Positions 44,945 through 57,046 of a stretch of 64,000 nucleotides of DNA are shown here, one piece after another. The stretch comes from Hysterangium stoloniferum. Its lineage: Eukaryota > Basidiomycota > Agaricomycetes > Hysterangiales > Hysterangiaceae. A program made the position numbers and the translations under genes. Location of the stretch: NCBI GenBank assembly GCA_015178975.1, contig WHVD01000061.1, positions 186,001-250,000 on the forward strand. The letters are read 5' to 3'. The first letter of the stretch is position 1, and each line of letters starts with the position of its first letter. The notes under the pieces are model-generated. The model had not been told where the DNA came from. It made no database searches and saw nothing but the letters and a program-made list of their open reading frames with translations.

Positions 44945-46817
44945 CAGGAGTGTTGTGTAATGGAATTACAGTGAGGTGATAATATCACTGTTCTAAAACA
45001 CAGAAGTATTGACTCTGAAGTTTCAGACTTAAACCAAGCTTAGAGACTGTAGATGGTCAAGGATGATAGCAGAGGACAACACACAGAGGGTAATGTGACA
45101 TTGGGCACAGGGTTTCAGTAATACTAGTAATTGCCTTTTAATTATTTGTCAAAGTTTACAGCTGTATTATAAACATTGTTTTCAGAAATTATGTCTTGAT
45201 GATAGAGTGGGAATATTGAAAGCTAATCGGACATTGATACATAGATGTGATCCTGACAACACAATACGCTGCCACCCACACACCACCACCAACCAACTAG
45301 CACTTGCCTCCCTGTTACCCTGATCACCATCTTCAATGTAGTTAATGCATTTCCATGCATGCCAGCCTCCAGCAGGGCAGACAAAATTTGGGCCTGGTGG
45401 AAGGTAAAGGAAGTGTTGTTTATTAACTTTCACTAACCATGTTTGTAGATTGAGCATGGATAGAGTCTTTCTCTTCTGCTTCATACTCTTTGATGAAAGC
45501 TCCAGACAAGCCATTTCAAACCTGACATGTAAAAAAGTATGAATTTGATGGTAGACATATACAAAAACTACTAACCTTTTTAAAGGGAATATGTGAACAA
45601 AAATATCTGCAAGGTTTTAAACTCCATCAATAAGGCCCTACCACAATGTTCTTGACAGTGGTGATGACAACAATGATGGAGGTGACAATGATGGAGATAA
45701 CAATGACAATGACGGTGGTGATGATGACAAAGACGACACAGAATATGAACGATTGAGAGCGGCAGCGATATCTTCAGCAGTATCCATTCACATCTAGGTT
45801 ACCCACCCTACTCTCACAAGACAGTGGAAGCAGCAGCAGTGGAGGTTAGAATGATAAAGAAGATCCACTCCTTACAATGCCAATCTCGCCTATGGCAGGT
45901 CACAGTCCAAATGAGCCTTTGCTAGCATTGACCTCCCCTTTAAGCCCCAAATGATTCTTTGAGTCAGCTAGAATCTCATGGGAGCATGTCATGGCTGATT
46001 TCTGACGACTCTCGTATGCCGCTGGGTGTCAGTCCAGGTGGATATCTTTTCCTAGGTGCACGAGAATCGTCTGTTGGTTCACAGGGAAGCATACTGTTAT
46101 ACTGACTAGCTTCTGACTCTGACCCTTGGGACGACGATCCCCGCATGTCCCCATCTTGGCATCCACGGGATCGATTCAGTATGGGCTCTGATTCAGGTCT
46201 ATCAGTACACAGCATCACTTCTGGCTCGAAATGCCCCACAGAGAAGTTCAACACAGGCAGGAAGGGGACTTTTCTTGCATATGTGTATGATCCCAGTCAG
46301 GACCAAAATGGACCGCCAGATGCAGATGACATTATGCATGGCCCGGAGACATTAGACCATGACAAAGGTTTTCAGCTTTCAATCTCTGGGGCTGTTTTAA
46401 CATCACCATCCTCATACTTTTCGTATCACACTCATCTGTCTTTTCACATTTATCCTATCATCACCTTCCTACGATTGAATATACGGAATCTGGCAACTGA
46501 CAATAATGTTCAAGTGAATGGCACTGGTCAAGTACCGGTTTTGACGAACTTTCTCAATGACCGGCCAGCCAGAATCTCAAGGCCTGCGGGTCAATCATTT
46601 CCACCCTGCACCTAACACACCAACGAAAAGGCTATAAAGTATGTCCCACAATATCTAGTCGAACCAGGACATTCTGTCTAATTTCTTACCCCTCTAGAAC
46701 TATATCCAGTTCGTCACTACTGCCAATTTCCTTTCCCTTCCAGAATGGCATCCAGCTCTTCATCACTGCATATTTCCCTTCCCCTCTCACAACGACTCCC
46801 ACTTTATCTCTAGAACA
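44945..46817. other. Region with low-complexity frames and no identified gene
   Basis: Includes an acidic GAT/GAC/AAC-rich tract (45658-45745, plus strand, Gly-Asp-Asn repeats). Overlapping frames at 45976-46254 (minus, Ser-rich) and 46145-46615 (plus) cannot both be real; neither shows a known domain. 45182-45514 (minus) is open but unrecognised. Confidence 0.3.
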
Positions 46818-48307
46818 ATGGACAACAACCTAAGGTGAGTATAATTGTGTTGGCCTCAGCCATTAACTTTGAGCTTTATCAAGTAGTATATGTAGTCGAA
46901 GTCCGATAGAAGATGGATGTGAATGCAAAGCTCAACCACCCAATGTACAAGGGAGGAATTTAATTGTCTGCATTGACGGGGCCTCAAAAAATCTGGGGAT
47001 ACGGTATGTTCTTATGTTTATCGACAGATTCATGACCTCAGAGTGAGTTCCGAGAACTTTTTCAAGGCGCTCCTAGTAGACTGTATGTTAATTACATATA
47101 TGATAATATCCATCTGACCACACGAAAGTGAACTTCTGAAAATGGCATCTGACCACACTGGAAGCTGCCCTGAGTGATAGTCAGCAAAAAAACTATTGCA
47201 GTATGTCTTTCAAATTCCTCAGAACTGGATTACGCTCGATGAATCCAAGTAAACTGTGTGGTTGATTGGGAAAGATTTAGCCAATTGGTGGCCTCTACTC
47301 AACACCCTGCAGGAATGTGAACGTGGTGATGCACAACTTTATCAATTATGTAAATCTACTTACTTACTGGCCATCGATGTATTCCGAAGCAACACATTGA
47401 CGGCTGGTGATATCATCGATCTTATAGAGCCCATCCTGCGGGAACCCCAACATAGCATTCTCACAAGCCTTATGGAACACGGTAAGCGTATTCCTGGTGG
47501 CCAGATGTTATCACACTCAATGTTGCTACAGAGGTGTTTCGCACCATGGTAGTGACTAACCATATTGGTGACAAGCTGGTAACTTGGCTGGAAAGTAATG
47601 ATCAAAATGTTCCTGAAACCGTTACAATGCTTGAGGCTCTACTTAGGAAATATGGTACATCCTTGTCGTTGCGATCCTATATTTCTCCCTCTTTGACCCT
47701 CATTCAAGTAGATGCATATGAGCTGCATGCAGATCTGGCAAGTGACGGAAATCCATCTCGCACTTCATACCAAATGAACCTGGCCCAACACTTTAAGGAC
47801 ACATTGTCTAGAAATGATATTTGAGTGCATTTTATTGGGGTTTGGTATGCTGATTATGCTGTTCAGATTGTGGTGCTTTATTAACAATAAACTTGTTGTT
47901 TATCAGGATACTGGTCTGAGGCTAATGTGTTCCGATGTAGCATGGAAATGGGATGAACTAGGCCCAATGAATGAGTCACTCACATCAGTTTGGAAACTCC
48001 TAGAGTCTTTGCTGATAAAGTGACTGTCCTACAAATCTGGCGACAGCATCACTTGGTGGTACATTCTTACTGCATGGGGTTCAATGTGTTAATTTTATAG
48101 GGAATTAGTCCACATCGTGGCTGGGGACGCAAAATCCATCCTGGACAGAAGGTGCACATCTCTGCGGCATACTGTCAAAAGTCATATTTACCCAAGGCCG
48201 TCCTACCTGTGGATGGTACACAATGGGTTGACTTTATAGGCCTTGGTGACCCAGAAGATCTGTTGTCTGTCCTGCAAAAACTCAAAGATATAGATCTACT
48301 AGAATGA
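46818..48307 (+). pseudogene. Decayed DUF2235 (Tle1-like alpha/beta-hydrolase) gene
   Basis: Exon 46818-46834 (MDNNLR) splices to 46896-47003, giving CECKAQPPNVQGRNLIVCID then GASKNLGIR, the N-terminal DUF2235 nucleophile-elbow region (GRNLVVCIDGT in relatives). Further on come AYELHADLASDG, NLAQHFKDTLSRNDI then TGA then VHFIGVW, VVYQDTGLRLMCSDVAWKW with DELGPMNESLTSVWKLLE, and finally GWGRKIHPGQKVHISAAYC to a stop at 48307. The GFSRG catalytic segment is missing. 47256-47640 holds unrelated open sequence. Fungal DUF2235 proteins are predicted hydrolases. Confidence 0.6.
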
Positions 48308-48670
48308 AGATCTTTGATCCAAATGCTGCAGACATCATGAGGATGGTTGAAAACTTGCCAGATAAAACAGGACCGTGCCTGAATCTATGTTTCCTTCTTT
48401 AAGCACCACATCTCCCAAAATCTACCCTGTCCCTCGTTGTATAACTTATATCAAGATAATGATTCACCAATGACCATATTATATTATGATTCATAAATGT
48501 TGAAATAACAGCAAAAATATACATACTTCATAAATATATGATAAGTATTCCATAGTTCCACATAATATTTTTGCATTATACCTTTTTGGAATTTGTGAGC
48601 AACCTGGAGTTGCACAAGCTATGACTGTAGCCTTCACAGTGTTTCCCACGTCTTTCATGAACCATCTAAC

Positions 48671-49000
48671 ATGCCCGCTCTTCTGCCCACTCTCCTGTAC
48701 GATTTCCTGTCAGCTTTCCTCTCTCCATCTCGATTTATCATGTCAAATCCCTATGCATCCAATTTCGGATTGAAAGAGCTTGCACCTGCAGGGGAATCTC
48801 CTACCATCAAGTAAATGTGTACTTGCCTCGTCAGAGACGATCATTGCTGAACTCCTCACAGTATGGTGGCTATACACAGCTTCAATGGTCACCGGGAAGC
48901 ATCCTTCACTGCAGAGAATGGTGTCCTATGGCTTCGTGACCTCCTGCCAGAGGTGATACCATCTGCCAGGATTCTCACATACGGTTATGGGCCAATATAG
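48671..49000 (+). pseudogene. N-terminal fragment of an alpha/beta-hydrolase (SERAC1/DUF676-like)
   Basis: Exon 48671-48810 (a better start may be MSNPYASNFGLKELAPAGES at 48740) splices to 48862-49000, reading MVAIHSFNGHREASFTAENG then VLWLRDLLPEVIPSARILTY and a TAG after GYG. Fungal relatives read IHGLNGH...W.RDLLP....ARILTYGY; here the oxyanion-loop Gly is Ser and the nucleophile domain is absent. Confidence 0.55.
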
Positions 49001-49199
49001 TCTTTACAGGTTCAAATCGCACACAGGCCCACCCACGCATTGTGGGCACTACATCACATATACAGCTTGAAATGGGAGGTGGTGGTGCCGATGAAGAGAG
49101 TGTTTTTGGTAATGACGAGGAGGTTGAAAAGGGAACATGGGAACATGAGGGGTTGGTGCACCTATATGTCCATTCGATATACACACACCGGTTGATGTC

Positions 49200-49530
49200 A
49201 TGGCATGTAAAGGCTGGGACAGCTACAACTATGAATTGGTCTTTTTGGACAAGTTCAATGTTGAAGGTCGCATGTTTTGGCTGGGTGATGATCCATTCTG
49301 GGAGGTGGTAGATTTCTGGTATGGCAGTACCCAAGACATGGAACGGTATTTGCCAGGTGAGCATTCCTGTCAAAGTGTTTAGTATTTACGGCTCACAGCA
49401 CTGTGGAAGAAGCCACAATGGTTAACGGAAGTTTACGCCTTCATCTGGATGCAGCTGATCCAATGACAAACCATGCTCAGTTGAAAGTCAGCGATGCTTC
49501 AGAGCTGGAACAAATTCTCTTTCACAGGTG
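49200..49530 (+). pseudogene. Gene fragment of unknown function
   Basis: The open frame MACKGWDSYNYELVFLDKFN ... GRMFWLGDDPFWEVVDFWYG ends at a GTGAGC donor (49357) and continues after a CACAG acceptor with STVEEATMVNGSLRLHLDAA to about 49527. Coding-like composition and plausible splicing, but I do not recognise the family. Confidence 0.35.
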
Positions 49531-50690
49531 GTAATATTGAAGGTCAGTGACTGTAGCTACCACTTATATCTTTACATTGCTAACCTTTGTCTTGCAGTAT
49601 CAGTATCATTCCTGGGCACTAGTAGCAATGTTACAGGATATGTAAGTTTGCTTCTCACTTGTGCCATCGCCCTCTAGCCCCCTCCACAGTAGCCTGGTGT
49701 GTGGCTCATGGGAAATCTTGGACGCCCGGGCTACGGTGCATCCACAGATGGTCTATGGCCCTATTCATATATGTAGTATATTGTCGGTGTCTTTTCACCA
49801 CTTAGGAATGACTCAGCTGATTGTCTTCATAACATCTTAATGTTTTCTGCTCAGTACATAGTACTGTCATGGATCTATAGGTGTCAAAAGAAATTGGTGC
49901 ATCATCATAAAATTACTCAGTGTTGTCTAACTGATACATAAAGAGACATAGATTTCAACTTCCCGACCACTTGACCACCTCCACCACCTTTTCTACCACC
50001 CCATCCACCAGTAATACCAATATCACAGAAAGGTCTACATGTCCTCGACTTCTCTCACAGACACAGGTGCGGGTGGCCAACTGTGTGTATCCTCTTGACT
50101 CACATTGAGCACCACTACTATACACCAATTCGTTCCATCCATGAGGAGAGATCTCTTTGCAGAATACATCGCACTGCAAAAGCATTCTAAAAACCTTGTT
50201 TTTTTTTTGACCAAGAGTTTGATGAGGTGCAAGAGTTTCCTTAGTGAGTACTTATTATTAACTTTTTGTTTATCTCTTTCTAACTTGCTTATCTAGTCCA
50301 ATGTCACAAGGCTGTGTCATTTATCCAGAGGGTATCCCTGCCTATCTAAACATGTGACAAATCAAATTTGAGTGTTTTTGCACATTGTTGTTGCCTGTAT
50401 TGCTATTTGCAGAGGTGAAGACCATTGCTGGACCAACCCGTGCATTCTCCTCTGCTTGTGGCTTAAATGGTAAGTCGGATCTTACATATGGCACATTATT
50501 TGCTAAATCATGCCTAGTCGTTATTGATGAGAAGTATGTGAGTGCCAAACTTGTAGCAGATTATCCCACACAGGATAAAGATGGCAGTATGTTGCAAATG
50601 TATATGTAACAACCAAGATGACCTAATATCTTTATAGCTGTCTCACCAGTGTCCTCTACTCTGTATTGCCAGTGTCCTCTACTCCGTATC
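49531..50690. other. No supportable gene
   Basis: Short frames with occasional splice-like sites; nothing recognisable. A 29-nt direct repeat around CAGTGTCCTCTACTC occurs twice at 50648-50688, just before the S-type LTR. Confidence 0.3.
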
Positions 50691-51195
50691 TGTGATGTAT
50701 TAGCCTTATTTTAATACTATTTTCCAAAAAAGGAGTCCAATGCTCTATCAAAATGTGCAAATACTCAATTCACTACAAGGTAAAATCATTTAAGTATTTG
50801 ATATTAATCAGTGGCAGCCTAAATAGACTTAGAACCCCTGAAGTCAAGAGTTTACTTGAATATATGCACGCTACTTTGCAAAGAAGGTTTTGAGAGCTGC
50901 TTGTGCAAGCTTGTTCTTTTTCTGTGACAACAACTAGTAAAATAAGAATAACAATTTACTGATTCCAAAGCTAGATTTAACTTCAATACTAGCTAGTTTA
51001 TATATATTTTATACTATTTATCAAACAGTAAAAATATTTATAAACAGGTCAAAAGATTAGATATAGAATAAAACACTATTTGGCTAATATATGCTTTATT
51101 TACACTAACCTACAAGGTCTACTGTGATATTAACTTATCAGGATCTTAATGTAGTCTTAAGGATCTTGCAAGGATATTCTCAGTATTTATTTATG
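50691..51195 (+). repeat. S-type LTR, copy 1 (truncated)
   Basis: TGTGATGTATTAGCC start, aligning with 59858-60363 throughout. The 3' two thirds are missing and replaced by sequence leading to the Tc1 element at 51246. Confidence 0.85.
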
Positions 51196-51245
51196 TGAAT
51201 ATGCTTTACTGATTCACAATAAATGAGCAAATAGAACAGGGATTA

Positions 51246-52830
51246 CAGTGAATTACAAAACGTATCCAATGTTTAGTAGTTTCAGCTTATATATGCTATA
51301 TCCCAGTGGATAAAATAGTAGAAATCACCAAAGTATTTGTGAACATGACCTATCATGTATATATTTATACGGTAGAATTATATTACATAATATCCATATA
51401 TGGCAACACTATGAATATTTCAATGGAGAGGGTTCATTGGATACGTTTTGTAACTGACACATTTAGGCAGGAAATTACTAGTATTTAGTACTTAGTGTAG
51501 CCACCCTTTGCCTTTAATACATCTGAAACCCTCCTAGGCATACGTTCAATCAAATCCTGACACACCTTTGCATCAATCCTGTACCATTCATCCACCACCC
51601 TCTCCCACAACTCTTCCATCCCCTGGGTTGCATTCTCATACCCTGCCAACCTCCTCTTCAGGTGATTCCATAGGTGTTCAATGGGATTCAAGTCAGGAGA
51701 CTGTGCTGGCCATGAGAGAACCCTGAAACCATTTTCTTGGAACCAATTCTGGGCCCTCTTGCAGGTATGCTTGGGGTCATTGTCCTGCTGGAAGATGATA
51801 CCATTGGCAGATTTACCATAGTCCTTAAGACTGGCTTGCAGGTCATCCTCCAGAATCTGGATGTAGAGATCCCCATCCATCCTTCCATCAATCTTGCATG
51901 CATACCCAACCCCCTCCCACAGCATGCACCCCCAAACCATTAAAGATCCACCACCAAACTTCAGGGTTCCCTCAACCAGTCTGTCACTCAAGCCCTCCCC
52001 TGCCTTTTTCCACACCCACTTCCTGCCATCTGACCCAAGCCTATTAATTTTGGTCTCATCAGACCACACCACCTTCTTCCAATCCTCCACAGTCCAATCC
52101 TGATATGCCAAAGCAAAATCCATCCTCTCCTTCCTATGCCTCTTAGAAAGAAGAGGCCTTTTCTTCTTTACCACAGGCTTCATCCCAGCTGCCTTGAGTC
52201 CACAATGCACTGTTTGAGCATTGAGTGACTGGTTGGTGATAGTGCAAAGTGCCTTTGTTGCATCTACAGCTGTATCAACCTTTCCAGAGCTGATAAGGTG
52301 TTGTGCAAAATGGATGTTGGCTGTGGAGAGTTTGGAAGGACGACCACCAGAGGACTTAGAAAGGTGGGAACAGTGTTTAGAATGAAGTCTAGAGATAGTA
52401 GCATAACTATAGCCAGTAGAAAGTGAAATATGTCTGGCAGAATGGCCAGCATCAAGTAGAGAAAGAATCTCATACTGGGCAGCAGTGGAAAGGGGATGCA
52501 TAGTTAGAATTGAGGGAATCTTAGCTGAGAAAGCCCTTCTACTTATACTGTTGTATAGAATGATCACATGACATGTTGAAAAACATAAACAAATGCAAAC
52601 AATCAACATAGGCACATGGTTTTCATGCCAGAACCTGTCAGTTACAAAATGTATTCAATGAACCCTCTCCATTAAAATATTCATAGTGTTTCCATATATG
52701 GATATTACATAATATGTTTCTACCATATAAGTATATACATGATTGGTCATGTTCACAAATAGTTTGGTGATTTCTACTATTTTATCTACTGGGATATAGC
52801 ATATATAAGCTGAAACTACAAATAACAATG
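51246..52830 (-). mobile_element. Tc1/mariner element 2, right end lost
   Basis: Left end TA-CAGTGAATTACAAAACG. Arms of about 200 bp (51246-51465; 52640-52830) are inverted copies (GTAGTTTCAGCTTATATATG, TGGTGATTTCTACTATTTTA). The TTACAAAACGTATCCAATG motif recurs inverted at the inner edge of the arm (51437). The outermost ~24 bp of the right arm are absent where the LTR of element B begins (52832). Same overall plan as Tc1 element 1. Confidence 0.88.
51485..52501 (-). CDS. Tc1/mariner transposase 2 (DD34E), intact
   Basis: 338 aa from MHPLSTAAQYEILSLLDAGH; the frame is open 38 codons further upstream, but this Met aligns with the start of the helix-turn-helix. N-terminal HTH region (HISLSTGYSYATISRLHSKH), GRPSKLS hinge, Asp in WSDETKINRLGSDGRKWVWK, Asp in IIFQQDNDPKHTCKRAQNWF, Glu in SPDLNPIEHLWNHLKRRL, ending AKGGYTKY. 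No stops or frameshifts, so the enzyme may be functional although its own right terminal repeat is damaged. It could act on related elements elsewhere. Confidence 0.92.
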   Translation of the reverse strand: MHPLSTAAQYEILSLLDAGHSARHISLSTGYSYATISRLHSKHCSHLSKSSGGRPSKLSTANIHFAQHLISSGKVDTAVDATKALCTITNQSLNAQTVHCGLKAAGMKPVVKKKRPLLSKRHRKERMDFALAYQDWTVEDWKKVVWSDETKINRLGSDGRKWVWKKAGEGLSDRLVEGTLKFGGGSLMVWGCMLWEGVGYACKIDGRMDGDLYIQILEDDLQASLKDYGKSANGIIFQQDNDPKHTCKRAQNWFQENGFRVLSWPAQSPDLNPIEHLWNHLKRRLAGYENATQGMEELWERVVDEWYRIDAKVCQDLIERMPRRVSDVLKAKGGYTKY

Positions 52831-52831
52831 T

Positions 52832-53631
52832 TGTTACGACCGGACAATCCTGCCGGACTCTGGGCACTAACTTGTATGCCCCCACGCGCTACAAGCACCA
52901 ATCGTCTGTTTATAGGATTTCCCGCCCGGACTCCATTACGTCAAGGCTTGTTACGTTCGACCTCATTAAGACACATATCAGTCACCGGACTTCCCCTGGA
53001 CCCCATCTCTGTCTATGTCCGTCTTCATCCCACGCATCAGTCACCGGACCCGCTCAGAATCCTGTCACCGCTCTAATCGAGCCCCGTTCCCGTTTTAGTC
53101 AAATGACCTGTCACGATTTAGGACTCCGCTCCCGCTCCATTTCCCGTTATGGGTTATGCTTTGTCACAATTTGGACTCCGCTCCGTTCCGTCCCGTTCCT
53201 AACACCAATTTGGTGTTTACGATTCCCGTTTTATGTTTTGCTCGTTTCATCTCATTATTACTGGATTCGGTATGTCATGCATTCCACGGTCTATATAAAC
53301 TGGCAGATGTTGTACATACAATCCAGTCAGAAAATTAGCTTAGATTCCCCCCAGTAATCTAAAGCCTACTCTTATCAGACCGCTCACACTAGTCGGAGCC
53401 CACGGGCTCCGGCGCATCTATCTCTCTCGACTATCTCGATTCACAACTCACGACTCACCACCTACAACTCACGACCCACGAACCCCCGCCCGGACTCCCC
53501 GGGATTCCTGTCTGCCTGTCTGAAATTGGACAACACGATCTAGCGAGGGCGCAGCCTATAAGCTGAAGCCAAGTCCTACTGGATATTCCACAGGTTTCTC
53601 CGGAAACCCGCCCTGTGTGTGTATCCTAACA
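52832..53631 (+). repeat. Element B 5' LTR (800 bp)
   Basis: TGTTACGACC...TATCCTAACA, with 5-bp inverted TGTTA/TAACA ends. The first 250 bp match 61728-61977 with a handful of differences (mostly C/T). It contains the R-U5 block GAGGGCGCAGCCTATAAGCT shared with the solo LTR at 13682. Confidence 0.92.
53292..53335 (+). promoter_or_regulatory. Element B TATA box and inferred transcript start
   Basis: TATATAA at 53292-53298. About 32 nt downstream, AGTCAGAAAAT (53325-53335) is the exact complement of the primer-binding site, so transcription is inferred to start at or close to 53325. Confidence 0.6.
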
Positions 53632-53633
53632 GT

Positions 53634-53644
53634 ATTTTCTGACT
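53634..53644 (+). promoter_or_regulatory. Element B self-complementary primer-binding site
   Basis: ATTTTCTGACT, two bases after the LTR, is perfectly complementary over 11 nt to AGTCAGAAAAT at 53325-53335. In Tf1 the first 11 nt of the RNA prime reverse transcription at this position (established). Confidence 0.65.
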
Positions 53645-53668
53645 TACACTCGCAGATTGTTTTTTATT

Positions 53669-54950
53669 ATGCCACTAAGAAGAAGTACACGTGCACAGTC
53701 ATCATTACCTGGACCGTCAACTCTTCATTCCCCGTTAACTCTGTATACCAGTCAGACGCTTGCGAACCAGTCGGAACCCATGGAAGAAGCCAGTATCGAA
53801 GAAGTCCCAGAAAACCAGGATGAACTCGAGAACGAGGAAGAATCTGTGGCCCCCGACAAGGGCAAAGGTGTCGAAAACCCTCTCGAAAATCCTCTGCCTC
53901 TCGAACGACCGCACACGAGGGATCCTACTTCTGAGTTTTTAGCAGGTACTATAGATAAATTTATGATGCACCTGCTAGAAGAACGAAAAAGAAAGGAACA
54001 AGAACCTCCACGGTCAAAAGTCAATGCTCCGGAACCCTTCACGGGTTCCAACCCAAACAAACTCTCCACTTTCCTCATGCAATGTCGCTTCAATTTCCGC
54101 GATCATGCCGCTGCATTCTCCACGGACTCCCGAAAAGTCAATTACGCACTTTCATATTTGTCGGGATCCGCGTTGAAATGGTTCGAACTGGCTTTTAGCG
54201 GGATTACCGAGGAAGAGCCGCTCTGGCTTGAAAATTGGGAAGCTTTTGTTGAGGAGCTTGAAACCAACTTTGGCCCGTATGACCCGACAGGAGAAGCCGA
54301 GAATAGTCTCACAAATCTTCGTATGAAGGACACGCAGCGCATCACGGACTATATCGTCCAATTCAATAATCTTGCAGCTCGTTGTCAGTGGGGCGATCCC
54401 GCTCTCCACTACCAATTCTATGCCGGTCTGCCGTCCCGCCTTAAAGACGAAGTCTCGAAAGGAGAAGATGGCAAGCCAAAAACCCTGTCCCGTATGCGCC
54501 TCAAGGCTCAAAACGCGGACGCACGTTATTGGGAACGTCGCGCGGAAGTTGCCCGCGAGACCTCCGCGGATAAAGTTCCACAGCCAATAAAAACAACAAC
54601 AACAACTCGTCAACCAGCAACTCCACTCAATCTGACAAGAAGAACGACAAAAAGTCTTCAAACAACAACAAGGATAATAAGGACAATAAGGACAACAACA
54701 AGGGTCAACAGTCCAGCAAGCAAGCCGGCAAACCCGACCTCTCAGGCAAACTCGGACCCAATGGCAAATTAACCCCACAAGAAAGACAACGTCATATGGA
54801 CAACAATCTCTGTCTATTGTGCGGGAAACCCGGTCATCGAGTCCCGGAATGTCCACTGGCAAAAGCAAACTCTTCAAAGGGTCGATCAGCCAAGGCCTCC
54901 ACGGAAACCCCATCGAAGGACAAACCAGCTACCGACTCGAAAAAAGAGTA
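53669..54950 (+). pseudogene. Element B gag (single frameshift)
   Basis: Start MPLRRSTRAQSSLPGP at 53669. Acidic region, then the conserved Gag core (EPFTGSNPNKLSTFLMQCRF, ALSYLSGSALKWFELAFSG, LRMKDTQRITDYIVQFNNLA, HYQFYAGLPSRLKDEV). A one-base indel near 54590-54605 in an AAC-repeat shifts to the frame that carries LTPQERQRHM and the knuckle CLLCGKPGHRVPEC (about 54810). Confidence 0.85.
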
Positions 54951-57046
54951 AGCAACCCCGCGGGCTCCACGTGGGTTGGGGGTTGCGTTGCCTCTCCGCG
55001 CATTCAAGAGTTTACTCGCCTCAACGCATCCACTCTTTCACATTCTGATTCATTTTTCGTTAAACTTATGTCTAATATGATCCTGAAATTCGTTTTTTCA
55101 GCTCTCATAGATTCCGGCTCGACTCACTGTTTTTTAGATACAAAATTCATGCAAAAAAATTCTTTGTCAACTTATTCGATAAATCCCGTCGCACTCCGCC
55201 TCTTCGATGGCACAAGTAATTCGGTTGTTACCCAAGCTTGTGATTTACCCATCAATTTCCCTTGTGGAACATCTCAATTGGTCACTTTCTATGTGACCCA
55301 GTTAGACTCAAGTTGCTCGGTAGTCCTAGGACATAACTGGCTTACCCGCTACAATCTGTTGATTGACTGGATAGCTAACAGTATAACATTCCGGACTCCC
55401 GCGGCGACCGAGGAAACTGCGCCTGTCTCGGCCTCCACGGCACCCATGGCCTTCCCGGCACCTGCAGTCTCGAGGATGCCTGTGATCCCTACGGCACCTA
55501 CAGCTTCCCCGGAACCCACGGCACCTCCGTCCATTTCTCTGATTAATGCTGCAGCTTTTATTAGGGCTTCAAAAATGGATGGGTCCCAGGCGTTCACTAT
55601 CAACTTGAAAATTGATGAAGCAACTGGACGTTTCTCAACCCCAGTATCCGAATCTGAGCAAGCTGCTGACCTAGAAGGCGTCCCGGAGAAATACCATGAC
55701 TTCACGGATGTTTTTAGCAAGTGAAAAGCTGACCGGCTTCCGCCTCACAGAGAATACGACTTAAAAATCGATCTTGAAGATGGCGCCCAGCCACCCCTAG
55801 GACATATTTACCCGCTCTCGTCCATGGAACTATCCGCAATCCGTGATTTCCTGGATGAACATTTGTCCATAGGCTTTATTCGACCCTCAAAGTCTCCTTT
55901 TGGAGCACCTGTTCTGTTTGTCAGAAAAAAGGATGGATCCCTTCGACTATGTGTTGATTTTAGAGGACTCAATGCTGTCACCAAAAAGGATAAATATCCA
56001 CTCCCGCTTATATCTGACCTGCTCGATGCTCCGCGGAATGCCCGAATTTACACCAAAATAGATCTCAAGCATGCCTATCATTTGGTCCGGATCGCCGTGG
56101 GCGACGAATGGAAAACCACTTTTAGAACCCGTTATGGGGCCTTTGAGTGGTTGGTGATCCCTTTTGGTCTCACCAATGCTCCTTCTGTTTTTCAGCGTTT
56201 TATCAACGACATTTTCTCCGACATGCTCGATGTATGTGTCATTGTTTACTTGGACGACATTCTTATCTACTCCGAGAATCCCGCGGAACACGACAAACAA
56301 GTCCGTGAAGTTCTCCGGAGACTCAGACAACATGGTTTATTCGCAAATGGTAAAAAATGTACTTTTGACACGGACTCCGTGGAATACCTAGGTTTCATGA
56401 TGGGACCCGATGGACTCCGCATGGACGAAACTAAAGTACAAGTCATCAAAGATTGGCCCGAACCCCGAAAAGTTAAAGATATACAATCCTTTCTCGGCTT
56501 TGCCAATTTTTACAGACGTTTTATCCGCGGATATTCCGACATCACAGTACCCCTTACCCATCTCACACGTAAGGGTACTCCGTGGAATTTTAACGATAAG
56601 TGTCAAAAAGCTTTCAATCTTTTAAAAAATTCTTTTTCTACAGCTCCTATTCTGTCGCATTGGAAACCGGACTTCCCACTCATTGTTGAAACGGACGCCT
56701 CTGATTATGCGCTTGGAGCCATTTTGTCTATCCAGGACTCCGACGGAGAGGTCCACCCCGTGGCTTTTCTGTCCTGGACTTTTACCGGAGCAGAGCTCAA
56801 CTACGATGTTCATGATAAAGAACTTCTGGCAATCTTTTCAGCTTTCAAAGCATGGCGACACTATTTGGAAGGTTCAGGAGCTCCTATTGACGTTGTAACA
56901 GATCACAAAAACCTGGAATACTTTTCTACCACAAAACTTTTGACCTGTCGGCAGGCCCGCTGGTCTGAATATCTATCTGCCTTCAACATGATTATCCATT
57001 TTCGACCTGGCCGTCTCGGCGGCAAACCCGACGCTTTAACTAGATG
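54951..57046 (+). pseudogene. Element B protease, RT and RNase H
   Basis: Protease ALIDSGSTHCFLDTKFMQKN; linker; a TGA at 55722 (FSK*KADRLP). RT: FGAPVLFVRKKDGSLRLCVD, TKIDLKHAYHLVRI, VIVYLDDILIYS, IQSFLGFANFYRRFI. RNase H: IVETDASDYALGAILS, YDVHDKELLAIFSAFKAWRH, VVTDHKNLEYF. The frame ends in TGA at 57045 within ALTR*WDVYP, an expected Arg. All catalytic residues are present. Confidence 0.93.

Noticed and set aside
48975..49373. 132-codon minus-strand frame
   Set aside because: It overlaps a plus-strand segment with better coding character and splice sites, and shows no recognisable domain.
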